Under the pieces are notes generated by a model. That model saw only the letters and a list, made by a program, of their open reading frames with translations. It did not search any database and was not told the origin of the DNA. The translations under genes were made by a program, and so were the position numbers. From Spirochaetota bacterium (GTDB lineage: Bacteria; Spirochaetota; Spirochaetia; Treponematales; UBA12059), in NCBI GenBank assembly GCA_026398615.1, contig JAPLSN010000043.1, forward strand, positions 1-64,000: 64,000 nt of DNA. The letters are read 5' to 3'. Shown here in pieces: positions 1 to 8,440 of this stretch; position 1 is the first letter of the stretch, and every line of letters starts with the position of its first letter.

Positions 1-885
1 CTTCCCTATGAACTGGTAGAGCTCGACATCCCTCGGGTTCATCCACCACGACTTCCAGTCGAAACCTTTTTCGTCACCGAGGCAGGCTGTAATGCTGATA
101 TAACCGATCGGGGCGTCGAACCAGACGTAGAAGACCTTATCCCGGAATCCGTCCTTGGGGACGGGAATGCCCCACTTGAGGTCCCTGGTGATGGCCCGCT
201 CGCGGAGCCCGTCCCTGATCCATGCCTGGGTCATCTGGATGGCGTTGTTCGCCCAGAACCCGCGGACGCTGGCTTCCTTCATCCAGGCTTCCAGCTTGGG
301 CCGGATGCCCGGAAGGTCGATATACAGGTGTTTCGTCGACCTGGGCGCAGGAGCCGACTCGCAGGTGGAGCATCTGGGCTCCTTCAGCTCGGTCGGATCG
401 AGCAGCTTGCCGCAGGATTCGCACTGGTCGCCGCGGGCGTCCGCATAGCCGCAATGGGGGCAGGTACCCTTCACGAACCGGTCCGCGAGGAAGCGGGAAC
501 AGGAATTGCAGAAGAGCTGTTCGATGGTCTGTTCTTTTATGAAACCCGCTTTATCCAGGTCGGCGAAGATGGATTGGACGATCTCCGTCTGCCGGGGCGT
601 CGACGTGCGGCCGAACTTGTCGAACGCGATGCCGAACCACTCATAGATGTCCTTGTGGATTTCGTGGAATCGCCCGCAGAGCTCCGCGGGCGTCACTCCT
701 TCCTCGAGCGCTTTCGTCTCTGTGGCCGTGCCGTACTCGTCCGTGCCGCAGATGTACAGGGTATCATAGCAGCGCAGGCGGCAAAAGCGAGCGAAGACGT
801 CGGCCGAGAGAACCTGGATGAGGTTCCCGAGGTGGGGAACGTTGTTGACGTACGGTAAAGCGGAGGTTATGAGCCGTCGTTTCAT
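1..885 (-). CDS. metG: Methionyl-tRNA synthetase, N-terminal part (runs off left edge)
   Basis: This class I aminoacyl-tRNA synthetase charges tRNA-Met with methionine in the cytoplasm. The 295 residues in the window begin with the nucleotide-binding segment [14 protein letters not shown] (about residues 8-21), which carries the HIGH-like motif as HLGN. A cysteine-rich zinc knuckle follows at about residues 139-172, with CPHC, CESC and CSTC pairs. [13 protein letters not shown] of the methionine pocket lies near residue 250. The KMSKS loop and the C-terminus lie beyond base 1. The start is the ATG at 885 because the conserved N-terminus begins there and a promoter sits directly upstream; no Shine-Dalgarno is visible, so the message is probably leaderless. 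The family assignment is secure. Confidence 0.97.
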   Translation of the reverse strand, partial: MKRRLITSALPYVNNVPHLGNLIQVLSADVFARFCRLRCYDTLYICGTDEYGTATETKALEEGVTPAELCGRFHEIHKDIYEWFGIAFDKFGRTSTPRQTEIVQSIFADLDKAGFIKEQTIEQLFCNSCSRFLADRFVKGTCPHCGYADARGDQCESCGKLLDPTELKEPRCSTCESAPAPRSTKHLYIDLPGIRPKLEAWMKEASVRGFWANNAIQMTQAWIRDGLRERAITRDLKWGIPVPKDGFRDKVFYVWFDAPIGYISITACLGDEKGFDWKSWWMNPRDVELYQFIGK

Positions 886-893
886 GGTCTGCT

Positions 894-923
894 ACTATAG
901 GGAAGCCCGGAAGGAGCTGTCAA
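894..923 (-). promoter_or_regulatory. Promoter of metG (TTGACA-N18-TATAGT)
   Basis: Read on the minus strand, a perfect -35 box TTGACA (923-918) is followed after 18 bases by TATAGT (899-894). Only eight bases separate the -10 box from the metG ATG at 885. Transcription should therefore start at or next to the start codon. Confidence 0.75.
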
Positions 924-976
924 GCGAGCGCTGTTACTCAGGGCGTTCATCTTCCCTGGCCAACGGCTTCGCAAAC

Positions 977-1009
977 CGTCAGCGAAGCTGACCGGCAGCT
1001 TCGCTGACG
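977..1009 (-). terminator. 14-bp perfect inverted repeat after the large exported-protein gene
   Basis: The arms CGTCAGCGAAGCTG and CAGCTTCGCTGACG pair perfectly around the five-base loop ACCGG. The hairpin lies six bases past the stop codon of the minus-strand gene that ends at 1015, so it could end or stabilise that transcript. No T-run follows it, so it is not a textbook intrinsic terminator. Confidence 0.5.
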
Positions 1010-1014
1010 AGGGG

Positions 1015-4000
1015 TCAGAACATGATTCTCGCTGTCAGGACGAGCTCGTACCCGGCGGTGAACACTCCCCGACCGTCGGAGACAGCCCAGCCCTGCGACA
1101 GGGCGGCAGAAACGGAAACCGACATGCGCTCGGGTACCGCGTACCTGGCTTCGTAACGCTCCCTGATTTCCGTTTTTGAGACGAGCCCGAAAGGATCAGG
1201 GCGGGAGAACGAGATCGAAGCCCCGATTTCGTGGGCGTGAATCCGTTCCCTCGTCGCGAGGTCTTCGAGAAACGCCGACACGTAGGATTTCTCCGTGGCT
1301 CCACCCCCGCGGCCGCCCGGGTCGCGCCGTGGACCGATAACGCGATCCACGATGGTACCGAGCCAGGATCCATCCGGCATGAGGATCCAGGACAGTGAGA
1401 CGAGTTCCGACCATGTGCGGCCGTCGCGAGTGGTATCCAGCGAAAAACGGTTTTCGACCGCGAGCGAATCGCCGCCATCGGCGTAGAATCCCGCCCTGAG
1501 GATATTGGCGAACGCGACGAGCGACGCGCCATCGCCCCGGTCGAGAACCCAGCTCAAATCGGTCCGTCCTGCGAATTCGTCGGTCCCGTACAGTGAAATC
1601 GCGGGATATGCCCCCAGAGATCCGAACAGGTTGACCGCCTGGACCGCGAGTGAAGCCTTGACCGTCCAGGCATCCGTGACCGTATCCAGTTTCCGGACGA
1701 GGGAGCGGCCGAACGCAAGGGTGCCTTCCGAGGGAAGCACGAGATCGAACCATTTCGAGCCCGATGAACGCTTCCACGTAGTCCCCGCCTCCGCCACGAG
1801 GGCCGCGCCGGAAGATGACGACGTCGAGGATGAAAAGGATGAGGCGACGTCATCAGAAAACAGCTCGATCACGGGAACATCGAGCCAGGCGAACGAAGCT
1901 TGCGAAAAGGCGGCGGTCCATCGCCCCGCATCGCCGAGGAACCCATCCCCGGAAAGGGCTTGTTCGTCCGTCCATGATCTACGGTACCAGGGTCGTACCG
2001 AAAAGGACCCCGCGGCGAAGCGCCAGCCAAGCTCGGCCGACGCGTCGGCCAGGAAGGAAGGATCGGCGGGATCGCTGCCATATCCGGCAGCCGCCTTGAG
2101 GAATTCCCGTTCCTCGAGGACGGTGAGATTCGCTTTCACGGTCCTCGAAAAGGAATCGGATTCGTAGGCCGGAAGCAGGAACCTGAACGAGTCTATCCAG
2201 GCGGGGCCGTAACTCGCGGGCAGGTCCGCCGCATCCACGCTCGAACTGCCGTTCGCTTCGAGCCGTGCCGCGACCAGGCGATTGCCGATGACGGCATCCG
2301 CCAGCCAGTGCTGGGTAAAGAGCCCCGCGCGAAAAGCCGAGGACGCGGTGACGGCGCTCGAAAACGCCGTTCCGGCTTTCGCGGCCACGCGATTTTCCCT
2401 CGAAAAGCGGCCATCATGTGCGCTGAAGCTGAAACGGTCCGAAGCGCCAATGAAGGGAAGGCGGAACAGGGAGACGCCATGGCCGAAGGATGCGTCGAAC
2501 TCCGATCCGGAGGCGGAGAGGTCGGCTATCGCCTCGAGGTCCAGGGGACCCGCGGCCAGCTGGCCGTCCGCCACGATGCCCCCGTATGCCGAAGACTCTC
2601 CCACGCCGCCCCGAAGCGACGCGCTGGCTCCTGGAGACGCGATGACCGGGACGCCGAGGATGGAACCCCAGGCGGCGTCGGGCCATGCGCCTGAAAATTC
2701 GGCGGCGCCGATCGCCGAAAAAGCACCGGAGGATTCCTCGAAATGCAGTTCGTCGACCAGGATCGCATTAGCCGGAGTGTCGCCTGTAACCGATATCCGT
2801 ATCACCCTGGCATCGACCGATCCGTCGTAGACTGCCGATCCCAAGGGCATAGGCTGTTCCACGCCATCGTCCGAGCGGGCGTACAGGAGTTGCGCGCTCC
2901 CGTCGCCGTAGTCGACTATGTACTTCCTCCAGCCGGAGATGCCGCCTGCAAGATCCACGGTGGCCCGGACGGCAGCCGATGAACCATCGCCGATGGAGAC
3001 GGTGAGCTCGGCCGATGTCGAGGATGATTCAGCGAAAAACGCGAAGCGTCGGTACGAGCGCACGGGCACCGGATCGATGTATTTCAGGGTTTCGAAAGCC
3101 CCCCCAACGTCAGGCATCAGCTCAAGTACCTTTTGCTTCTCCCCGTCCGGATGGAAGCGTTCCATGGCCGCGGGAAATGCCTTCTCGAGGCTCGAATCCT
3201 CGATGGCGGCGGCGGCGCCGGTAGTCGGCATGAAGGGGCTTTTCCACGCGGATTCGTTTTCCATCCCCTCGAGCCTGAGGAGGCCGGTCGCGTCGTCCCT
3301 CCGGTAATCCGCGGCCAGCGACGCCTTGAAGGAATACGGTTCCTCCTTGCCCTCGATGCCGCCTGAAATCGTCATGGTGCCCGGCGAATCGGAGCCGGGT
3401 TCGGTGAAGCCGGTTCCGGGTACGCCCCAGCGGCAACCCAAGGCAGCCCAGGCGGACCAGGCGTCGGACAGGGAATAGCGTCCGCCGAGCGCGGCGGCCA
3501 CGACGCCATCCCCCCGTTCGTCGCTGGCAATCAGGTAACTCACTTCGATCAGGTCGGAAGGACCCGGCGGGGGGAGTATCGTCACGGTGCCGGAATTCGC
3601 GTCAAACGTGAAGGAAAGGTCGAGGATGCCGTTCCTGCGCACTTCGATGCTGCCGTCCATGACGTCCTGCGGCAGCTTGATGCCGTCGTATCCCGAGCTG
3701 ATTCGGACGAGGATGCCGACCGGGTACTCCGGATGGTCCCTGTCGGCGTTGTCGCCAGGATCGATCAGCCCCGCGTCGTAAATCCAGGAAGACGCACTTG
3801 GGCCCCCTTCGTCCACGAAAGGGAAACGCTCCTGTAAACTGTCCGCGAGAGCGCCATCCTTGCGCACTTCCAGGCTGCCGTCAGACTGGAGGAAGACCGA
3901 ATACCCGGGGAGCGACGAGCCGGTCGAAGATTCCACGACGGACAGGATGGCGCCTTCGGGTATTCCCGAGGCCGGATAGCGGTTCAGGAATTGATGGTTG

Positions 4001-4860
4001 CTGCTGTCAGCACCTTCGGTGACAGGAGGATACAGCTGCGTGCAGTCTTCCCCATCCACTTCCACATCCACATCGCTGCCTCCGACGACGAGGAGCTTGC
4101 GGTCGTCTTCCAGCGCGGCAGCGAGCGCGATCCTGCCTGTAACGGATGAAAAGGAAAACTCGCTGCCCGACATGAGCCGGTAGCGAACGTCGTCACTCCC
4201 CGTGAAGGGCCCCGTCTCCGCTTCGACGTAGAGTTCGACGATGCCCGGGGAAGGAGCGTCAAAGTACCTGCCGGAGATGTACGCCGAGGGTTCGATGGTT
4301 CGCTCGGACAGTTCGCGCGCGCCGAGGAAGGCCCTGGATTGCCGCCCCGCCCTGTCGTACCGCACGATGGCGTCGATCGACGACCGATCGTCGCCCGCCT
4401 GGACCTTCACGCCGAACGATCCCTCGATCCCCTTCCCGATGCCCAGAAATGGGTAGTCGGGGAAGTCGAGGCCGTCGTTTCCGACCCGGACTTCGCGGAG
4501 GTATTCGTCTTTCCCGCCAAGGTAGCCCGCGGCGAAGATCGACGCGGAAAATTCGTCCTTGACGGCGGTTTCGACGTACCATTGCCGGTTGAGGAGATAG
4601 TAGAGGTACAGGTCGGGATGCTGCTTGAACAGGATGGGCGTGGCGCTCAGGCCGGCAGCGTCAGAAACGCCGAACAGAGCGCTCGACAGGACCTGCACTT
4701 CCCAAAAACCCTTCGCGAACAGCTCCGTCTCGACTTCTCCCGACGAGGTCGAAAGAAGCGACACGGGATCCTCGAACCACAATCCGGGCACTTCCGCCTG
4801 GGGCGACGCGGCCGTGACGACGAGGATCATGAGAAAAAGTGTCGTCACCATCCTGTTCAC
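1015..4860 (-). CDS. Large exported beta-rich protein, probable outer-membrane or surface protein
   Basis: The 1281-residue product starts with a signal peptide (hydrophobic VTTLFLMILVVTAASPQAE). It then consists almost entirely of short alternating polar/apolar stretches rich in Ser, Gly, Asp and aromatic residues, as in beta-barrels or beta-sandwich surface proteins. It ends in a phenylalanine (LTARIMF), as many outer-membrane barrels do. Segments such as IEVRRNGILDLSFTFD followed by a GTVTILPPP strand recall the repeated beta-modules of very large outer-membrane proteins such as SprA; this resemblance is weak and from memory. The start used is a GTG; an in-frame ATG three codons later (4851) is equally possible. 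No enzymatic motif is visible. It stands alone, divergent from the DUF503 gene, with a hairpin behind its stop. Function unknown. Confidence 0.75.
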   Translation of the reverse strand: MNRMVTTLFLMILVVTAASPQAEVPGLWFEDPVSLLSTSSGEVETELFAKGFWEVQVLSSALFGVSDAAGLSATPILFKQHPDLYLYYLLNRQWYVETAVKDEFSASIFAAGYLGGKDEYLREVRVGNDGLDFPDYPFLGIGKGIEGSFGVKVQAGDDRSSIDAIVRYDRAGRQSRAFLGARELSERTIEPSAYISGRYFDAPSPGIVELYVEAETGPFTGSDDVRYRLMSGSEFSFSSVTGRIALAAALEDDRKLLVVGGSDVDVEVDGEDCTQLYPPVTEGADSSNHQFLNRYPASGIPEGAILSVVESSTGSSLPGYSVFLQSDGSLEVRKDGALADSLQERFPFVDEGGPSASSWIYDAGLIDPGDNADRDHPEYPVGILVRISSGYDGIKLPQDVMDGSIEVRRNGILDLSFTFDANSGTVTILPPPGPSDLIEVSYLIASDERGDGVVAAALGGRYSLSDAWSAWAALGCRWGVPGTGFTEPGSDSPGTMTISGGIEGKEEPYSFKASLAADYRRDDATGLLRLEGMENESAWKSPFMPTTGAAAAIEDSSLEKAFPAAMERFHPDGEKQKVLELMPDVGGAFETLKYIDPVPVRSYRRFAFFAESSSTSAELTVSIGDGSSAAVRATVDLAGGISGWRKYIVDYGDGSAQLLYARSDDGVEQPMPLGSAVYDGSVDARVIRISVTGDTPANAILVDELHFEESSGAFSAIGAAEFSGAWPDAAWGSILGVPVIASPGASASLRGGVGESSAYGGIVADGQLAAGPLDLEAIADLSASGSEFDASFGHGVSLFRLPFIGASDRFSFSAHDGRFSRENRVAAKAGTAFSSAVTASSAFRAGLFTQHWLADAVIGNRLVAARLEANGSSSVDAADLPASYGPAWIDSFRFLLPAYESDSFSRTVKANLTVLEEREFLKAAAGYGSDPADPSFLADASAELGWRFAAGSFSVRPWYRRSWTDEQALSGDGFLGDAGRWTAAFSQASFAWLDVPVIELFSDDVASSFSSSTSSSSGAALVAEAGTTWKRSSGSKWFDLVLPSEGTLAFGRSLVRKLDTVTDAWTVKASLAVQAVNLFGSLGAYPAISLYGTDEFAGRTDLSWVLDRGDGASLVAFANILRAGFYADGGDSLAVENRFSLDTTRDGRTWSELVSLSWILMPDGSWLGTIVDRVIGPRRDPGGRGGGATEKSYVSAFLEDLATRERIHAHEIGASISFSRPDPFGLVSKTEIRERYEARYAVPERMSVSVSAALSQGWAVSDGRGVFTAGYELVLTARIMF

Positions 4861-5079
4861 GATCGCGGCATGCTCCGTAACCCTGCAATGGGCGCGGTTA
4901 TTTCCCGAACTGCTGGATGTTGAACAAGTTGACCTTTTCCAACATCCTGTCGAATACTATCGCGGGGTTTTGCGATACACAAGCATGAGGCACCGAATGG
5001 GCCGCGGAAATCGCCGGGGGGCAGGTCCGGGGACGGCCGGGATGCCGGCGTTCGCGGCGAAATGGGAGGCAGGATCAGG

Positions 5080-5373
5080 ATGATGACGGTCTCGATGATA
5101 CGGCTGATTATCGAAATACCCGAAACCGGGACGATCAAGGACAAGCGTCGCGTCGTGAATTCGGTCAAGCAGCGCCTGCGGCAGAAATTCAGGATGTCCT
5201 GCGCGGAAGTCGACTTGCAGGAATCCCGTGGTTTCGCGGAACTCGGCGGCGCCTATGTCTCCAACTCGCGGGAACTCGGGGAAGGCATCATGAACAAGGC
5301 GCTTGCCTTCGTGGAAGGCAGCTGCGCGCTCCGTATCCACGACGTCCAGATCCATTCGGAAACCTATGGATAA
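5080..5373 (+). CDS. DUF503 family (YlxP-like) small protein
   Basis: This 97-residue protein has the hallmarks of DUF503: a hydrophobic first strand (IRLIIEIPE), a conserved basic segment TIKDKRRVVNSVKQRLRQKF, then AEVDLQES and a GAYVSNS strand. Family members are small ferredoxin-fold proteins found near translation genes in Firmicutes; their role is not firmly known. The start is placed at the ATG at 5080, ten bases after GGGAGG, which gives an N-terminus like other family members; an in-frame ATG at 5062 would add six residues and lacks a ribosome-binding site. Here the gene is not next to rbfA or infB. Confidence 0.85.
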   Translation: MMTVSMIRLIIEIPETGTIKDKRRVVNSVKQRLRQKFRMSCAEVDLQESRGFAELGGAYVSNSRELGEGIMNKALAFVEGSCALRIHDVQIHSETYG

Positions 5374-5404
5374 AATCGTGCCGCTGATCCCGTCGCGGAC
5401 GGCA

Positions 5405-5433
5405 TTTACAGAACGCCCCGATTCGGCTAGTTT
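5405..5433 (+). promoter_or_regulatory. Candidate promoter of the lipoprotein gene at 5441
   Basis: TTTACA (5405-5410) and TAGTTT (5428-5433) are separated by 17 bases. The -10 box is only seven bases from the ATG at 5441, and the bases between (GTACCCC) contain no ribosome-binding site. The predicted message begins at the start codon. Confidence 0.5.
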
Positions 5434-5440
5434 GTACCCC

Positions 5441-6058
5441 ATGAAAACCCTGTCATTCGCGCCGGTCGCCGCGCTCGTCTCATGCCTGCTCCTCTATTCC
5501 TGCGTCGGCGTATCCGGAACCGTCACGTTCGGTGCCGACGGGTCCGGGACGGCGTCGTTCACCTACACCGTCTCCAAAACCGTCGAATCCCTCGGCAAGC
5601 TCGAAGCCAACTCGACGAAACTCCCCTTTCCGGTTTCCCGGGAGGATTTCGACCGCTCGGCATCCAGGATACCGGGGCTCCGGCTCGATCGCTGGAACAG
5701 GAAGGATACGGCGGACGACATCGTGATCGACGTCGGCATCGCCTTCGACTCGCCGGCGACCTTCGCCCTGTTCCTGGATCCGGAGGGCAAGCGTGCCGCC
5801 TTCCGGCAATCGGGGAAGGAAAAGGAACTCTCCATACGGCTCGCCACGGGGAAAACCGCGCTGGATCCCGACCTTGCCAAATTCGTGGATACCGTCTTTG
5901 CGGGGTACTTGTTCGACGTGACCATGAAAACGCCGTCGAAGCTCGTGTCCGCTTCGCCCGCGACGATCGATCCTTCCGGCCTGTCGGCCCGGTACAAGGT
6001 CCCGATGAACGATGTATTGAAAAGCCAAAGCGATATACTCTGGGTGATACGCTGGTGA
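5441..6058 (+). CDS. Predicted lipoprotein, function unknown
   Basis: The 205-residue product begins MKTLSFAP and has a hydrophobic segment ending in LLLYSC. This fits the relaxed lipobox of spirochaetes, with Cys21 as the lipidated residue. The rest looks like a soluble, mixed alpha/beta envelope domain: a strand-rich start (GTVTFGADGSGTASFTYTV), a central helix region, and a C-terminus ending in ILWVIRW. I recognise no family. The start is preferred over upstream in-frame codons because it gives an intact signal peptide and sits directly behind a promoter-like sequence. The next gene follows after 87 bases on the same strand, so the two may be cotranscribed. Confidence 0.75.
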   Translation: MKTLSFAPVAALVSCLLLYSCVGVSGTVTFGADGSGTASFTYTVSKTVESLGKLEANSTKLPFPVSREDFDRSASRIPGLRLDRWNRKDTADDIVIDVGIAFDSPATFALFLDPEGKRAAFRQSGKEKELSIRLATGKTALDPDLAKFVDTVFAGYLFDVTMKTPSKLVSASPATIDPSGLSARYKVPMNDVLKSQSDILWVIRW

Positions 6059-6145
6059 CCGCAACCGGGACGAGGCGCGCCGACGGTGCGATCATCCCGG
6101 GTCCCGTTCCCGACCGACCCGATTTTCGACCGACATGGAGGTTCC

Positions 6146-7246
6146 ATGAAACGCCCGATGTCCACCATGTTGCTTCCTGCGATACTCCTGTTCGCGACGG
6201 CATCCGCCGTTCTTGCCGAGCCCCAAAGCGTCCTGGAGATGCGTTCGCTCTTCGCGAAGGCCGGCGATGCTTTCGACAACAACCATCCGGCCGAAGCGGT
6301 CGCCAGCTACGTCGCCGTCCTCTCCGTCGGGTCCCATGACGCTTCATCCGAGGCCAAGGAACTCATGGACAAGGCCAACGCCGAACTGACTCGCATCGGG
6401 ACCATGCTCTCCATCGATCCGGGCGACGAGTGGGTCGGCCAGGACGGCAAGCAGCTCGGCGGTTCGACGAGGAACGTCGGCAAGACCACGGGCCTCAACC
6501 CCTCGGTGTACCTGTACCTCAACTACGGTGCCGGCAAGACGACGCTCGCCGATTTCCCCATCCACTTCGAATTCGCGAGGAATTCCGGCGTCCTCATCCA
6601 GGACGTGGCTACGAACGCCTACGGGCAGGCCAATACGACGATTTCGAAACTCGATTCGACGGGCTCGGAAGCCATCGTCAAGGCATTCCCCTTTTTCACG
6701 GTTCGCGGCTACACCTTCGCGTTCCGCAGCGTTTCCAGGGACTTCTCCTACCTCCCCCCGCTCAACATCGCGCGCGTCGTCGTGCTGGAACGCTCCGAGT
6801 TCGGCGTATCCGAGAATCCCCAGCTGCTCGATGCCGCGATCGCGGAGCTCAAGTCCACCGGCCTCCAGCTGACCGCCTGGAACGGCGCGATCGACACGGC
6901 CACCGTCATTTCCTCGTTCCAGGGCGACAACGATGCTCTCAGGAAGCTGTTCGGGTCCGCCGGCAACGCAGCATACATGGTGTTCGCCATCTCGGAGAGC
7001 GGCGCTGCGCAGCAGCTCGTGGTCGGCGGAGTCAAGAGGAACATCTGGCTCAACAGCGGTTCGGCCACGGTCCGTATCGTACGCGACGACGGAACCGTCG
7101 TGATCTCGCTGATTCTTCCCAACGTCAAGGGCCAGGGCAATGATGCGCAGACGACGGCAGCCAACTGCTTCATGCAGCTGCGGAAGAACGTGGTCGCCGA
7201 GATCAGGTCCAGGATCTCCGACATCAACGCAGCCCTGAAGAAATAG
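6146..7246 (+). CDS. Exported protein, function unknown
   Basis: The 366-residue protein has a clear signal peptide (MKRPMSTMLLPAILLFATASAVLA, about 23-24 residues). It is followed by a helical stretch of about 70 residues that resembles a single TPR-like hairpin pair (AKAGDAFDNNHPAEAVASYV). The remainder is beta-rich, with DEWVGQDGKQLGG, a long strand-rich middle, and a C-terminal helix ending in DINAALKK. The start is set by GGAGG at 6138-6142, three bases before the ATG, and by the signal peptide. It is probably periplasmic or attached to the envelope. I recognise no family; the neighbouring lipoprotein suggests a shared envelope role, which is inference. Confidence 0.75.
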   Translation: MKRPMSTMLLPAILLFATASAVLAEPQSVLEMRSLFAKAGDAFDNNHPAEAVASYVAVLSVGSHDASSEAKELMDKANAELTRIGTMLSIDPGDEWVGQDGKQLGGSTRNVGKTTGLNPSVYLYLNYGAGKTTLADFPIHFEFARNSGVLIQDVATNAYGQANTTISKLDSTGSEAIVKAFPFFTVRGYTFAFRSVSRDFSYLPPLNIARVVVLERSEFGVSENPQLLDAAIAELKSTGLQLTAWNGAIDTATVISSFQGDNDALRKLFGSAGNAAYMVFAISESGAAQQLVVGGVKRNIWLNSGSATVRIVRDDGTVVISLILPNVKGQGNDAQTTAANCFMQLRKNVVAEIRSRISDINAALKK

Positions 7247-7252
7247 GGCGCT

Positions 7253-8440
7253 TCAGCGTTCCTCGTCGGCAGGTCCGGCGATGAACCTCGCGCGTGTCAC
7301 CTTCCCGATCCCTTTCTCCTGGATACCGAACACGGCGCGCTCGAACTTCGTCCTGCGTGTACGGTCCTCGCCGAAAAGTTCGCCCTGGAACGCCCCTCCC
7401 CGCTCCAGGTTGACCAGGCCGAGCCCGATGAGCCGCACGGGAAGATTGTCGTTGCGCCTGTCGAGGAGTGACAGCGCGACTTCGTAGATCTCGTCCGACG
7501 CAAGCAGATAGTCCCTTGCCGTGACGCGGCGGCCGCTCGTAGAAAAATCGTCGGTCCTGAGCTTGAGGACGCAGGTCCTGGAACGGACATTCTCGCGGTA
7601 TGCACGGTACGCCAATTCGTCCGCCATTCCGCGCAATACGGATTCGAGGGTCTCCCGGTCGGTCACATCCCGCTCGAATGTCGTTTCGGTGCTGATGGAT
7701 TTCGAGCCTGCCTCGCCCGCATAGATCCCGGGATCGATTCCGCGCGAAGCCTTGTAGAGGAATTCGCCCCCGGACTTCCCGAAAATCGAGACGAGCAAGG
7801 ACTCCCCGAGTTCCCTCAGTTTCGGGATGGAATCGATACCGAGTTCCCTGAAACGCTCTTGCGTCTTCTCGCCGGCTCCCCAGAGCCTGGCGATCGGGAT
7901 GGCAGCCATGAAATCCGATTCGCCTCCTTCCGGTACGATCGTCAAACCGTCCGGCTTGGACAGGCCAGAGGCGGTTTTCGCGACATAGCGGTTGGACGCG
8001 ACACCGACCGAGACCGTAAGCCCGGTCCGCGAGACGACCCGGCTCTTCAATTCTGCCGCCGAGTCCGCGGGGCAGCCCCAAAGCCGGCCCGTCCCCGTCA
8101 TGGTCAGGAATGCCTCGTCGATCGAAACGACGGTCACGTCGGGCGTGAACTCGCCGAAGATGCCCATCACTTCGCGGGACAACTCCGAATATCTGTCCAT
8201 CCTCGGTCGCGTGAATACGCCAGAGGGGCAGAGCCGGAAGGCTTCGCTGATGGGCATTGCCGACCGTATCCCGCATGTGCGTGCTTCGTAGGAACAAGTG
8301 GCGACCACACCCCTGTGCCCGGGCAAGGCCCCGACGATGACCGGTTTCCCCCTGAGCGAGGGATCATCGATCATTTCCACCGACGCGAAAAAGGCGTCGA
8401 GGTCGACATGGAAAAAAAGCTGCACGCTATTCTGACGCAT
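7253..8440 (-). CDS. dinB: DNA polymerase IV (Y-family translesion polymerase)
   Basis: DinB copies damaged templates with low fidelity. The 395-residue product has the Y-family catalytic signatures in order: HVDLDAFFASVE (Asp13), YEARTCGIRSAMP (about 51-63) and VSIDEAFL (Asp108, Glu109). The thumb and little-finger regions follow, and the length is normal for the family. The position after SIDEAFL is Thr rather than the usual Asp, outside the core carboxylates. The start is the ATG at 8440, which gives the conserved N-terminus; it lies 14 bases inside the end of the upstream membrane-protein gene, so translation is probably coupled. A longer version from 8479 is possible but would add an unconserved tail. 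It ends six bases from the convergent gene on its left. Confidence 0.95.
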   Translation of the reverse strand: MRQNSVQLFFHVDLDAFFASVEMIDDPSLRGKPVIVGALPGHRGVVATCSYEARTCGIRSAMPISEAFRLCPSGVFTRPRMDRYSELSREVMGIFGEFTPDVTVVSIDEAFLTMTGTGRLWGCPADSAAELKSRVVSRTGLTVSVGVASNRYVAKTASGLSKPDGLTIVPEGGESDFMAAIPIARLWGAGEKTQERFRELGIDSIPKLRELGESLLVSIFGKSGGEFLYKASRGIDPGIYAGEAGSKSISTETTFERDVTDRETLESVLRGMADELAYRAYRENVRSRTCVLKLRTDDFSTSGRRVTARDYLLASDEIYEVALSLLDRRNDNLPVRLIGLGLVNLERGGAFQGELFGEDRTRRTKFERAVFGIQEKGIGKVTRARFIAGPADEER

